The notes: generated by a model not told the origin, from the sequence alone. A stretch of 15,677 nucleotides of DNA from CBCYMI01 sp965183855 (GCA_965183855.1 CBCYMI010000026.1:1-15677), one strand, 5' to 3'. Counted from the stretch's first letter, positions 1 through 5,758 are shown. Numbers and translations are program-made.

Positions 1-897
1 ATACAATCTATTTATGATTTAATTAATAAAATGTGGTGGGGGGTGTCTTTAGGAATTTTAATGGTTGCATTTCTTGTTAAGATTCCACGAGAATTTCTTC
101 TGTCTGTATTGGGAAGTGGCAATCGATTTTCTGGTATTTTACGTGCTGCATTATTTGGTATTTTATTAGATTTATGTAATCATGGAATTTTAATGGTTGG
201 TGCAAAGCTCTATCAAAGAGGGGCAAGTGGGGGGCAAGTGGTCGCTTTTTTAATTGCCAGTCCATGGAATTCTTTTTCGTTAACATTTGTTTTGATCGCC
301 TTAATAGGTATTCCATGGACTCTGATTTTTATTGGGGTGTCTTTTTTAATTGCAATTCTCACAGGTGTTATTTATGAACTGCTTACAAAAAATGGAATAT
401 TAGCGCCTAATCCTAACAAAATAGAGCTCTCTGAAACATTTCATTTCTGGAAACAGGCTAAAATAGAAATAAAACAAATTCGGTTTAATTTTTCTTTTTT
501 TAAATCCTTAATGATTGAAGGAATACGAGAATCTCGTATGGTATTGCGTTGGATTTTCTTTGGAATTGTTCTTGCTGCTTTTATTCGTGCTTCCATTAAT
601 GAAGAATATTTTCAATCTTGGTTTGGTCCTGGATTGGCAGGACTTGGATTAACCGTTCTTGTTGCAACATTGCTTGAAGTATGCTCTGAAGGATCAACGC
701 CAATTGCAGCAGATTTGATCACAAGAGCGCACGCTCCTGGAAATAGCTTTGCATTTTTAATGACAGGGGTTAGTACAGATTATACAGAAATTATGGTTCT
801 TAAAGAGACAACCAAATCCTGGAAATTTGCTCTATTTTTACCCTTAATTACCTTACCTCAGGTCTTATTGATTGCTGTTTTGATGAATTCTTTATAA
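1..897 (+). CDS. ArsP/DUF318-like membrane permease, 5' end outside window
   Basis: The reading frame is open from base 1, so the real start probably lies upstream; the first internal ATG is at 31 and gives 288 residues. The protein is very hydrophobic, with about seven or eight predicted membrane segments split into two halves by a hydrophilic loop (residues about 120-165 counted from ATG 31). Each half carries a similar short motif: DLCNHG at 47-52 and EVCSEG at 216-221, followed by a polar Ser/Thr-rich stretch. This two-half layout, with Cys-containing motifs inside membrane helices and the TGVSTDYTE segment near the end, resembles permeases of the ArsP_1/DUF318 (YraQ) group, some of which export metals or organoarsenicals. 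The usual 'CSCG' motif of that group is altered here, so the substrate is unknown. The gene ends just before a hairpin terminator and converges on the minus-strand cluster. Confidence 0.7.
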   Translation: MQSIYDLINKMWWGVSLGILMVAFLVKIPREFLLSVLGSGNRFSGILRAALFGILLDLCNHGILMVGAKLYQRGASGGQVVAFLIASPWNSFSLTFVLIALIGIPWTLIFIGVSFLIAILTGVIYELLTKNGILAPNPNKIELSETFHFWKQAKIEIKQIRFNFSFFKSLMIEGIRESRMVLRWIFFGIVLAAFIRASINEEYFQSWFGPGLAGLGLTVLVATLLEVCSEGSTPIAADLITRAHAPGNSFAFLMTGVSTDYTEIMVLKETTKSWKFALFLPLITLPQVLLIAVLMNSL

Positions 898-902
898 AAT
901 TG

Positions 903-929
903 AGCCATTCCCGATCAGGAATGGCTTTT
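903..929 (+). terminator. Rho-independent terminator after the permease
   Basis: A perfect 9-bp stem (903-911 with 918-926) with a 6-base loop is followed by TTTT. It lies 6 bases after the permease stop and just before the stop of the converging minus-strand gene. The hairpin may also act on that gene, but its minus-strand T-run is weaker. Confidence 0.8.
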
Positions 930-932
930 AAT

Positions 933-1382
933 TTATAGAGCCATAAATTCCAATGATCCAATAACACCTTCTATGCTTGTTGTTTCCAGTGTTTCAGCTT
1001 CTAAATCTGTAAAAATATCAGAAGCCTCAAAATTGGTCTCAGTTTCCATAATATTATTTCCAGGCTTTATTAATAAGGACTTCTCTGATGTTTCTTGATC
1101 CATATGATCCAAAAAATCACTTAATTCTTTTAAATTTTCTTCATTAAAGGTCTGTTTTAATTTTTGCACTTTGTTCTCTGAAAGAAACGAATCATACTTA
1201 TCAGAAGTGTGTATCTGCTCTTTTAGATTGAATTTTATTCTTGACTTTGTAAGTCCTTGTAAAATTTCATTCTCGGAATAATTGTTTTGATCATTATTAT
1301 GGCTTATATATTTTTGTTTATATGGATCGGTATGATTTTTTGTAAATAAATGATTGTGTGTACTCGTCTTATTATCATTCAT
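933..1382 (-). CDS. Acidic tail-family protein 1 (149 aa, unknown function)
   Basis: I do not recognise this protein in any named family. It is hydrophilic, rich in Asn, Lys and Glu, and shows no signal peptide or membrane helix. The start is set by AGGAG 8 bases upstream of ATG, matching the start of the next paralog, which also begins MNDN. Two parts are shared with the neighbouring genes. One is a helix-like module at residues about 82-97 (KELSDFLDHMDQE), which aligns with QNLNDFFNETDQE and QELDTFLNELDQE in the third paralog. The other is the C-terminal tail at 118-149 (ASDIFTDLE, then TSIEGVIG). This is the shortest and most diverged member, and its end (EFMAL) departs from the APAGL end of paralogs 2 and 3. 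It lacks the N-terminal KLSxNSxYxIEPxW motif. It is likely expressed from its own promoter-like sequence at 1449-1476. Confidence 0.75.
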   Translation of the reverse strand: MNDNKTSTHNHLFTKNHTDPYKQKYISHNNDQNNYSENEILQGLTKSRIKFNLKEQIHTSDKYDSFLSENKVQKLKQTFNEENLKELSDFLDHMDQETSEKSLLIKPGNNIMETETNFEASDIFTDLEAETLETTSIEGVIGSLEFMAL

Positions 1383-1425
1383 ATTTAAACTCCTAAAGGT
1401 TATAAAATAGGTTAAAATTTATTAT

Positions 1426-1443
1426 TTGTACGTATTAGTACAA
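1426..1443 (-). promoter_or_regulatory. Conserved dyad in the leader of paralog 1
   Basis: TTGTAC, six bases, then GTACAA, lying 44-61 bases upstream of the ATG. The equivalent place in paralog 2 has TTATAC-N6-GTATAA, so a change in one arm is matched in the other. This suggests an operator or a leader hairpin. It sits just downstream of the promoter-like pair. Confidence 0.5.
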
Positions 1444-1448
1444 AAGTT

Positions 1449-1476
1449 TAAATATCAGGAATATTAGTAAAGACAA
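1449..1476 (-). promoter_or_regulatory. Promoter-like pair for paralog 1
   Basis: On the minus strand, TTGTCT (1471-1476) and TATTTA (1449-1454) are separated by 16 bases. The ATATTTAAA block around the -10 is kept upstream of paralog 2. The hexamers fit the sigma-70 consensus only partly. Confidence 0.4.
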
Positions 1477-1561
1477 TAAAAATAAATTTACTTAATAATA
1501 CAGTATTATTATTTTAATATAACTTTCTAGTTTAGGTAAAAACTTTTATTTTCATGCAAGA

Positions 1562-1594
1562 TTTATTATAAAAACAAATTGTTTTTATAATAAA
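1562..1594. repeat. AT-only palindrome, 16-bp arms
   Basis: The arms 1562-1577 and 1579-1594 are perfect reverse complements around a single central base. A related imperfect inverted repeat lies at 2601-2663. There is no G/C clamp and no flanking T-run typical of a terminator, so its role is unclear. Confidence 0.6.
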
Positions 1595-1710
1595 AAAGAG
1601 TTTAAAGCTTTTTTATTTTTTATTATGAATGCTCACTTTTAGGAGTATTACGTTTAATGAACTCAATTTAATAGAGTTTAATATATAAAAAGCATTAGAT
1701 ATAAAGAGTA

Positions 1711-1743
1711 TTGGAAAGGTTTAAAAGGAATGAACCTTTCCAA
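1711..1743 (-). terminator. Hairpin downstream of paralog 2
   Basis: An 11-bp perfect stem (1711-1721 with 1733-1743) with an 11-base loop lies 24 bases past the paralog 2 stop. The minus-strand sequence that follows is only moderately T-rich. A similar hairpin sits in the same place behind paralog 3. Confidence 0.5.
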
Positions 1744-1750
1744 AGAATAA

Positions 1751-1813
1751 AGATTTTTAAGATAAATTATAAACCCGCAGGAGCCAATAATCCAATAACA
1801 CTTTCTATACTTG
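1751..1813 (-). repeat. 63-bp direct repeat, copy 1 (3' end of paralog 2)
   Basis: Identical over 63 bases to 2790-2852. It covers the last codons of the gene, the stop and 16 bases beyond. The identity includes non-coding bases, which points to recent duplication or gene conversion. Confidence 0.9.
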
Positions 1814-2519
1814 CTCCTTCTAAACTTTCTCCTTCTATGTCTGCCATGATATCTGCTTCATCAAAATTATTTTGAAACTCATCTCCATTAAAAACTTCAG
1901 GATTATTCTCAGGATTGATAAAATCGGGTTGTTCCAGTGGTTGTTGATTTCGTCCGTCTAGAAAATCATCTAATTCTTGAAAATCTTCATATTCAAGCAA
2001 GTCATTTTGAGGCTCTGCTCTGGGGTATTGGATATTTGGTATTTCCAGATTTTCATTTTCAACAAATTCCTGAATCTGTGGGGATTCTGGTTCATCTATA
2101 TCTGGAACTTGTCGAGTTTGATTTTTAACCGCTTGTTGCGTTTTTGGTTCTGGCTGTTCTATATTCGGGACTTGTTGTTCGTCATTTCTAGAAAGCTCTT
2201 GAATTTGTTGTGGTTCTGGCTGTTCTATGTTTGGGACTTGCTGTTCTTCATTTCTGGAAAGCTCTTGAATTTGTTGTGGTTCTGATTGTTCTATATCTGG
2301 AACTTGGTGTTCTTCATCTACATAACCGATTTGAGTTTTATAAATTTCTGTTTTTGCTATTTTTTCTTTTAAAGCATTTTTTGATTTGCTCCAATAAGGT
2401 TCGATGGCATAGATACTGTTCATCGATAATTTTTGATCATTATGAGTAATGGAATCCTGTAGTTCTTTTTTCTGAATTTTTAATGCTAAATTAGGTATAT
2501 TATCTTGATTATCATTCAT
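1767..2519 (-). CDS. Acidic tail-family protein 2 with 22-residue repeats (250 aa)
   Basis: The function is unknown. ATG 2519 is preceded by AGGAG at the right distance (7 bases). Regions in order: an N-terminal part with the KLSMNSIYAIEPYW motif at about 30-43, shared with paralog 3; a Pro/Gln/Glu-rich tandem repeat at about 68-175; the FL module at about 179-190 (FQELDDFLDG); an Asn/Glu-rich spacer; and the conserved tail at about 220-250, ending SIESVIGLLAPAGL. The repeat has five units of 21-23 residues, each carrying V/I-P-[ND]-I. The middle units are almost identical and the outer ones have decayed. There is no signal peptide or membrane helix, and the protein is strongly acidic. The repeat is probably extended and disordered, like a spacer between an N-terminal motif and a C-terminal tag. 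The last 16 codons are identical in DNA to those of paralog 3. Confidence 0.8.
   Translation of the reverse strand: MNDNQDNIPNLALKIQKKELQDSITHNDQKLSMNSIYAIEPYWSKSKNALKEKIAKTEIYKTQIGYVDEEHQVPDIEQSEPQQIQELSRNEEQQVPNIEQPEPQQIQELSRNDEQQVPNIEQPEPKTQQAVKNQTRQVPDIDEPESPQIQEFVENENLEIPNIQYPRAEPQNDLLEYEDFQELDDFLDGRNQQPLEQPDFINPENNPEVFNGDEFQNNFDEADIMADIEGESLEGASIESVIGLLAPAGL
1989..2318 (-). repeat. In-frame tandem repeat, about 66-bp unit, five copies
   Basis: The VPNI-type core recurs at residues 73, 95, 117, 138 and 160 (the last as IPNI), so spacing is 21-22 residues. Units two and three are the most alike in DNA, suggesting recent unit duplication. Confidence 0.85.
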
Positions 2520-2561
2520 TTTAAAACTCCTAAAAAATTATAAAATAGATAAAAAATACAT

Positions 2562-2579
2562 TTATACTTACTAGTATAA
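2562..2579 (-). promoter_or_regulatory. Conserved dyad in the leader of paralog 2
   Basis: TTATAC-N6-GTATAA, 43-60 bases upstream of the ATG, is the counterpart of 1426-1443 with a compensated base pair. The sequence from here to the ATG is also clearly related between the two genes. Confidence 0.5.
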
Positions 2580-2584
2580 TATTT

Positions 2585-2613
2585 TAAATATTAAAAGCTT
2601 TTATTACAAACAA
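2585..2613 (-). promoter_or_regulatory. Promoter-like pair for paralog 2
   Basis: On the minus strand, TTGTTT (2608-2613) and TATTTA (2585-2590) are 17 bases apart. The -10 context is the same as for paralog 1. Confidence 0.4.
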
Positions 2614-2663
2614 TCAGATTGCTTTGTTTTTCAAGCATAAAGAATATGTGTTGTTTATAATAA
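2601..2663. repeat. AT-rich inverted repeat upstream of paralog 2
   Basis: The arms 2601-2613 and 2651-2663 match at 12 of 13 positions and resemble the palindrome arms at 1562-1594. The left arm overlaps the putative -35 element. Confidence 0.4.
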
Positions 2664-2744
2664 GGAACCATAAATTTTTCTGTAAAGACGAGGCTCAATT
2701 TTAATTATGTTCACAAATTTAATATGGTTTAGCTTATAAAGGGG

Positions 2745-2782
2745 TATTGGAAAGCGTTTTAAAACAAGAAAGCTTTCCAATA
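2745..2782 (-). terminator. Hairpin downstream of paralog 3
   Basis: An 11-bp stem (2745-2755 with 2772-2782) lies 24 bases past the paralog 3 stop, in the same position as the hairpin behind paralog 2. No strong T-run follows on the minus strand. Confidence 0.45.
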
Positions 2783-2789
2783 AAAAGAT

Positions 2790-2852
2790 AGATTTTTAAG
2801 ATAAATTATAAACCCGCAGGAGCCAATAATCCAATAACACTTTCTATACTTG
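2790..2852 (-). repeat. 63-bp direct repeat, copy 2 (3' end of paralog 3)
   Basis: Base-for-base identical to 1751-1813 and at the same position relative to the stop codon. Confidence 0.9.
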
Positions 2853-3780
2853 TACTATCTAAAGCACTTTCTTCTATGTCTGTCATAACATCAGAAGCCT
2901 CAAGATCATTTTGAATACCTTCTAATTCGTTAGAAATTTGAAGATTGCTTTGAGCGTCTTCCATCTCATCAGAGAATAAAAATTTATTTTCAGAATCGAT
3001 AGAGGCAGCTTGATTTAAGCTTTCCTGATCAAGCTCGTTTAAAAACGTATCCAGTTCTTGTGATTCGTCTTGATTGAGCTTTAATATCTGTTTTGGTTTT
3101 TCTTTATTTACATATGAAGGTATTTTGGAATCTGTATTGCTTCTTAATGTTACTTCTTCTTGAATTTCTGCCTTATTTTCTAAATATTGATCTTCAAATT
3201 CCTTCGATTCCTGATCGGTTTCATTAAAAAAATCATTTAGGTTTTGTAATTTTTTCTGCTTCAAACCTTCTTGCAGTTTTTGAATTTCTTCATCAGTAAG
3301 GTCTTGTTTTAGATTTTTAAACGCGTCTTCTCCATATAAGGCTTTTCTAGGATTCACTTTTATCTGATTGGTTTCTCCTTCAGGTTTTTCTCTTATTTTT
3401 GGATGTTTTTCTAACATTCTTTCTTTCCAACCTTTCGGGTTGTATTCTTGATGTAATTTCTTGAAATTTGTTTTAAAATATGTTTTTTCAGGATAATTAT
3501 AGAGCAAGCTTTCTTCTTCACTATCAGGATTATTATAGAAAATACTGTTTTCTTCACTTGTTTGCGTAGAAGGGGTGCGTTTGAAAAAATCTTTGAAACC
3601 AACACCTAAAACGGGTTTTTCCATAATGGTTTGGTTTAAAAAATCGGAAGGCGCTGGATGTTGTTCAATTGTTTTTATTTTATTCCAGCATGGCTCTATA
3701 GAATAAACACTATTTATAGATAGTTTTTGATTATTATAGATAATAAAATCATATTCAATTGGTTTTTCGCTATACTGCAT
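2806..3780 (-). CDS. Acidic tail-family protein 3 (324 aa, unknown function)
   Basis: The function is unknown. ATG 3780 has GGAG 8 bases upstream. Near the N-terminus, residues 17-36 (NQKLSINSVYSIEPCW and onward) align with residues 28-47 of paralog 2. The middle is charged and has no recognisable domain. The FL module appears twice: about 178-192 (LQNLNDFFNETDQES) and about 240-254 (QELDTFLNELDQES), so this gene carries an internal duplication. The first copy extends left to match paralog 1 (IQKLQ against VQKLK). The tail at about 293-324 is the conserved one and ends in the same APAGL as paralog 2. There is no signal peptide or membrane helix, and the protein is acidic overall. The upstream leader differs from that of paralogs 1 and 2, so regulation may differ. 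Confidence 0.8.
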   Translation of the reverse strand: MQYSEKPIEYDFIIYNNQKLSINSVYSIEPCWNKIKTIEQHPAPSDFLNQTIMEKPVLGVGFKDFFKRTPSTQTSEENSIFYNNPDSEEESLLYNYPEKTYFKTNFKKLHQEYNPKGWKERMLEKHPKIREKPEGETNQIKVNPRKALYGEDAFKNLKQDLTDEEIQKLQEGLKQKKLQNLNDFFNETDQESKEFEDQYLENKAEIQEEVTLRSNTDSKIPSYVNKEKPKQILKLNQDESQELDTFLNELDQESLNQAASIDSENKFLFSDEMEDAQSNLQISNELEGIQNDLEASDVMTDIEESALDSTSIESVIGLLAPAGL

Positions 3781-3858
3781 TTGAATGCTCCAAAAATTTT
3801 TAAAAAAATATAAAACATACTATATAATTAATTATCAGAAGATTTATTGATCTCAATA

Positions 3859-3887
3859 AAATTGTTTTTATTTAAATTAAACAATTT
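3859..3887. repeat. AT-rich inverted repeat upstream of paralog 3
   Basis: The 9-bp arms aaattgttt (3859-3867) and aaacaattt (3879-3887) flank an 11-base loop. It is another AT hairpin in an intergenic space of this cluster. Its function is unknown. Confidence 0.4.
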
Positions 3888-3922
3888 ATATTGACTTTCT
3901 ATCTTTTAATATCTGTTAAATA

Positions 3923-3959
3923 TTAAAAGCCTCCATTATACTATAATGGAGGCTTTTAA
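3923..3959 (-). terminator. Strong terminator after paralog 4
   Basis: A long, nearly uninterrupted palindrome (3923-3940 with 3942-3959) has a GCCTCC/GGAGGC core and T-runs on both strands. It lies 26 bases past the paralog 4 stop, so it should end that transcript. It is symmetrical and could work both ways. Confidence 0.8.
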
Positions 3960-3985
3960 GTTATAAATATTTTTTTGTTTTAATT

Positions 3986-5341
3986 TTAAGCAGGTATAAT
4001 TTCTGGTAATATCGTTAAAACACTTTCTATTGTTGTTTCTGTTTCTGGAAGTGTTTCTTCCAGATCAGAGATGATATCTGCTGGGTTGGTTTCATTTTCT
4101 GCAACTGAAATATCAGAGATATTATTGCTTGATATATCTGATATGTCATTTTGTGTTAAAGAATAGAAGTTATTTCCATTTGGAGAGCTGTTGTTTTCCG
4201 CAAAATTTTCGTCAAGGTCTGATAGGAAGCTTTCTAATTTTGATTCATCTTCTTCAGAAATTGTATATAACCTGTCATCAAAAGGGTTTTCTTCAATGGT
4301 TGATTCTTCTTCAATGCTTGATTCTTTTTCGCTTAGCGTTTCTTCACTTAAGGTTTCTTCTTCAATGCTTGATTCTTTTTCGCTTAGCGTTTCTTCTTCA
4401 CTTGAAGAAGGCTCTGGCAAATCTTCATCTGATGATTCGGGATGTTTTCGATTCAAATCCGCATCATTATCCCAGCTTGTAGAATCAAATGGGATTTCAG
4501 AAGAGCTATCAAGTGAATTTAGATCTTCTTTATATAGACTATCTTTTAAAAATTGGTAATATTCCTCACCGCCTTTTTCCTCTAATTCCTTGAATTTTAG
4601 TTTATAGTCTTCAAAATGGATTGAAGGATCTTTATTCGTTTTATATCCGATATAATTTTGTCGGACAAACCAGTTTTGTTTTCCTGTAATAGGATCAATA
4701 TTTTCAGGAGACTGACTCGCTCCTTCTAGATAATCTCGTAAATTTTCTATAAAATCATTTCCTATAGAGTTATTTTCTGTAACATTTTCTTCTGGTTGAG
4801 GATTAAAAGAATATTCTGTAATATCATCATCTACGGTTTCATATTTATAATAGCTATGTCCTTCTGAATAGTCTTCTACTTCTTTAAGGAAGCTATCAAA
4901 GTCTTCTTTATCTTCATTATATAATTTATCCATTGATTTTATAAAACTTTTAAATTCTTCCGAATTTAAATCTAGATTGGCATTATTTTTTAAATTTTTA
5001 TAGCTATCGAGTATATTATCGAGTTTTTCAAATTTATCATTAATTTGCTTAAGAGCCATTTTATTTGTTTTGGTTTGTTTATAATTCTCAAGAAATTCTT
5101 TTAAGTTTTTTAAGTCATTTTGATAGAACGCAATCTCATTTTCTATCATATTTCCATTTTCAAGATCGGTTTCTTCTATTCTTGTTAAATTTTTTAAGAA
5201 TTGACGGGAGGCTTCTGCATTCTCTTCAGAAGATGTGCTCCATTCATCCCATATTTTTTGATAGCCTTTATTAAGAGGCAGATCTTCTTTTGATGTATTT
5301 TTTTTCGAAAAATTTCCTAAAAAGTTGAAGATGATATTCAT
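3986..5341 (-). CDS. Acidic tail-family protein 4, main open frame (451 aa)
   Basis: The function is unknown. This frame encodes a very acidic, Ser/Glu/Asp/Asn-rich protein. Several short helical segments recur with an F-L/I core (for example NLKEFLENY near 79-87, DFDSFLKEV near 147-155, YYQFLKDSL near 261-269). An FL module sits at about 367-380 (SKLESFLSDLDENF). The family tail is at about 415-451 (NPADIISDLEE, then TTIESVL) but ends in EIIPA rather than APAGL. A 17-residue Ser/Glu repeat lies at about 317-345. ATG 5341 has no ribosome-binding site, and the frame is open a little upstream without a start, so translation probably does not begin here. The likely true start is ATG 5751 with AGGAG, with two frame changes on the way (see the composite entry). 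Conservation of the tail suggests this frame is still made as protein. Confidence 0.7.
   Translation of the reverse strand: MNIIFNFLGNFSKKNTSKEDLPLNKGYQKIWDEWSTSSEENAEASRQFLKNLTRIEETDLENGNMIENEIAFYQNDLKNLKEFLENYKQTKTNKMALKQINDKFEKLDNILDSYKNLKNNANLDLNSEEFKSFIKSMDKLYNEDKEDFDSFLKEVEDYSEGHSYYKYETVDDDITEYSFNPQPEENVTENNSIGNDFIENLRDYLEGASQSPENIDPITGKQNWFVRQNYIGYKTNKDPSIHFEDYKLKFKELEEKGGEEYYQFLKDSLYKEDLNSLDSSSEIPFDSTSWDNDADLNRKHPESSDEDLPEPSSSEEETLSEKESSIEEETLSEETLSEKESSIEEESTIEENPFDDRLYTISEEDESKLESFLSDLDENFAENNSSPNGNNFYSLTQNDISDISSNNISDISVAENETNPADIISDLEETLPETETTIESVLTILPEIIPA
4304..4396 (-). repeat. 42-bp direct repeat, period 51 bp, in paralog 4
   Basis: Bases 4304-4345 and 4355-4396 are identical over 42 bases. 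In frame this gives two copies of a Ser/Glu-rich block (LSEKESSIEEE). The 51-bp period keeps the frame, so copy-number change would alter only length. Confidence 0.85.
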
Positions 5342-5714
5342 TTTCTGCTTCAGTTGAGTTTGTTGAAAGAGAATCTAAATCAGTGCTGTCTAACTCATTT
5401 TCTTCCAAAGAATGACCAAATGCCAACTCTCCCTCTGCACGTTCACGAACAGGAATGCTTTCAAATTCGGACGTTCCTTCTTCCAAGGTGTTTTCTTCTA
5501 TTGTTTCTGTTTGAGGAGGTTCAGATGTTTTAAATATTTTCTTAAATCGTGAAAAATCTATTTTGCCTTTTTTTCCAATTCCAGCTAAACTAGGTTCAAG
5601 ATCAAACAACATTGTTTTATCAGAAGGAGAAGGTTTTAAATCTTTAGTAAAATACTCTGATATTTTCTGATTAACTTTTAGTTTATGCCAAATGAGTAAT
5701 ATAATCATGGTCAT
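5271..5714 (-). CDS. Middle open frame of paralog 4 (up to 147 aa)
   Basis: This frame overlaps the start of the 3986-5341 frame by 71 bases. ATG 5714 has no ribosome-binding site; the preceding bases are just an AT run. Composition matches the cluster: basic near the N-terminus (for example GKKGKIDFSRFKK), then Glu/Ser-rich (ETIEENTLEEGTSEFES). Residues 16-20 (NQKIS) and the later FDLEP echo the NQKLS and IEP elements near the N-termini of paralogs 2 and 3, which suggests this is the N-terminal part of paralog 4 rather than a separate gene. The last residues, after the A8 tract at 5298-5305, read as a basic run (KKYIKRRSAS) unlike the rest of the family, as expected for out-of-frame sequence. 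Confidence 0.55.
   Translation of the reverse strand: MTMIILLIWHKLKVNQKISEYFTKDLKPSPSDKTMLFDLEPSLAGIGKKGKIDFSRFKKIFKTSEPPQTETIEENTLEEGTSEFESIPVRERAEGELAFGHSLEENELDSTDLDSLSTNSTEAENEYHLQLFRKFFEKKYIKRRSAS
5298..5305 (-). other. Poly-A8 tract at the second frame junction of paralog 4
   Basis: Eight T on the plus strand, hence A8 in the coding strand, inside the overlap of two open frames. Removing one A joins FFEK directly to NTSKED of the downstream frame. Confidence 0.75.
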
Positions 5715-5722
5715 ATATATTG

Positions 5723-5730
5723 TTTTTTTT
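5723..5730 (-). other. Poly-A8 tract at the first frame junction of paralog 4
   Basis: A8 in the coding strand, codons 8-10 after ATG 5751. Removing one A joins MNYFKYSKK to the frame that contains ATG 5714. Confidence 0.65.
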
Positions 5731-5758
5731 GCTATATTTAAAGTAATTCATTTTAAAA

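Larger units (their letters stand above)
1383..1766. other. AT-rich intergenic region between paralogs 1 and 2
   Basis: No credible gene was seen here. It holds the paralog 1 ribosome-binding site, a dyad (1426-1443), a promoter-like pair (1449-1476), a long AT palindrome (1562-1594) and the hairpin downstream of paralog 2 (1711-1743). Confidence 0.7.
3986..5751 (-). pseudogene. Composite paralog 4 gene, interrupted by two frame changes
   Basis: The only good start signal for this locus is ATG 5751, which has AGGAG 7 bases upstream in the same context as paralog 2. That frame stops after 22 codons. If the A8 tract at 5723-5730 had one A fewer, the frame would run into the 5271-5714 frame. 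If the A8 tract at 5298-5305 also had one A fewer, it would run into the 3986-5341 frame. The result would be one 587-residue protein with the family tail. Both corrections have the same sign. Possible meanings are a recently decayed gene, phase variation by tract length, rescue by RNA-polymerase slippage (known for poly-A tracts in AT-rich endosymbionts), or sequencing error. One caution: residues before the first stop (YDHDYITH) also look a little like the paralog N-termini, so the first shift could lie slightly later than the A8 tract. Confidence 0.6.

Noticed and set aside
1989..2318. CRISPR-like array from the regular spacing in paralog 2
   Set aside because: The 66-bp period is fully in frame and codes a protein repeat; there are no unique spacers between conserved repeats and no cas genes.
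1937..2449. Plus-strand open frames opposite paralog 2
   Set aside because: They are the antisense of the Gln/Glu/Pro-rich repeats, read as hydrophobic low complexity; no start signal, and the minus-strand gene has clear family support.
3411..3605. Minus-strand short frame inside paralog 3
   Set aside because: Lies in another frame within a gene supported by both end motifs; no start signal.
4129..4559. Plus-strand Ser-rich and Leu-rich open frames opposite paralog 4
   Set aside because: Antisense of the Ser/Glu repeat; no ribosome-binding site and no family likeness.
5271..5751. Programmed -1 ribosomal frameshifting at the A8 tracts
   Set aside because: Both junctions need a +1 (or -2) move, or one A fewer in the RNA; a -1 shift enters the wrong frame. 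RNA-polymerase slippage, tract-length variation or decay fit better.
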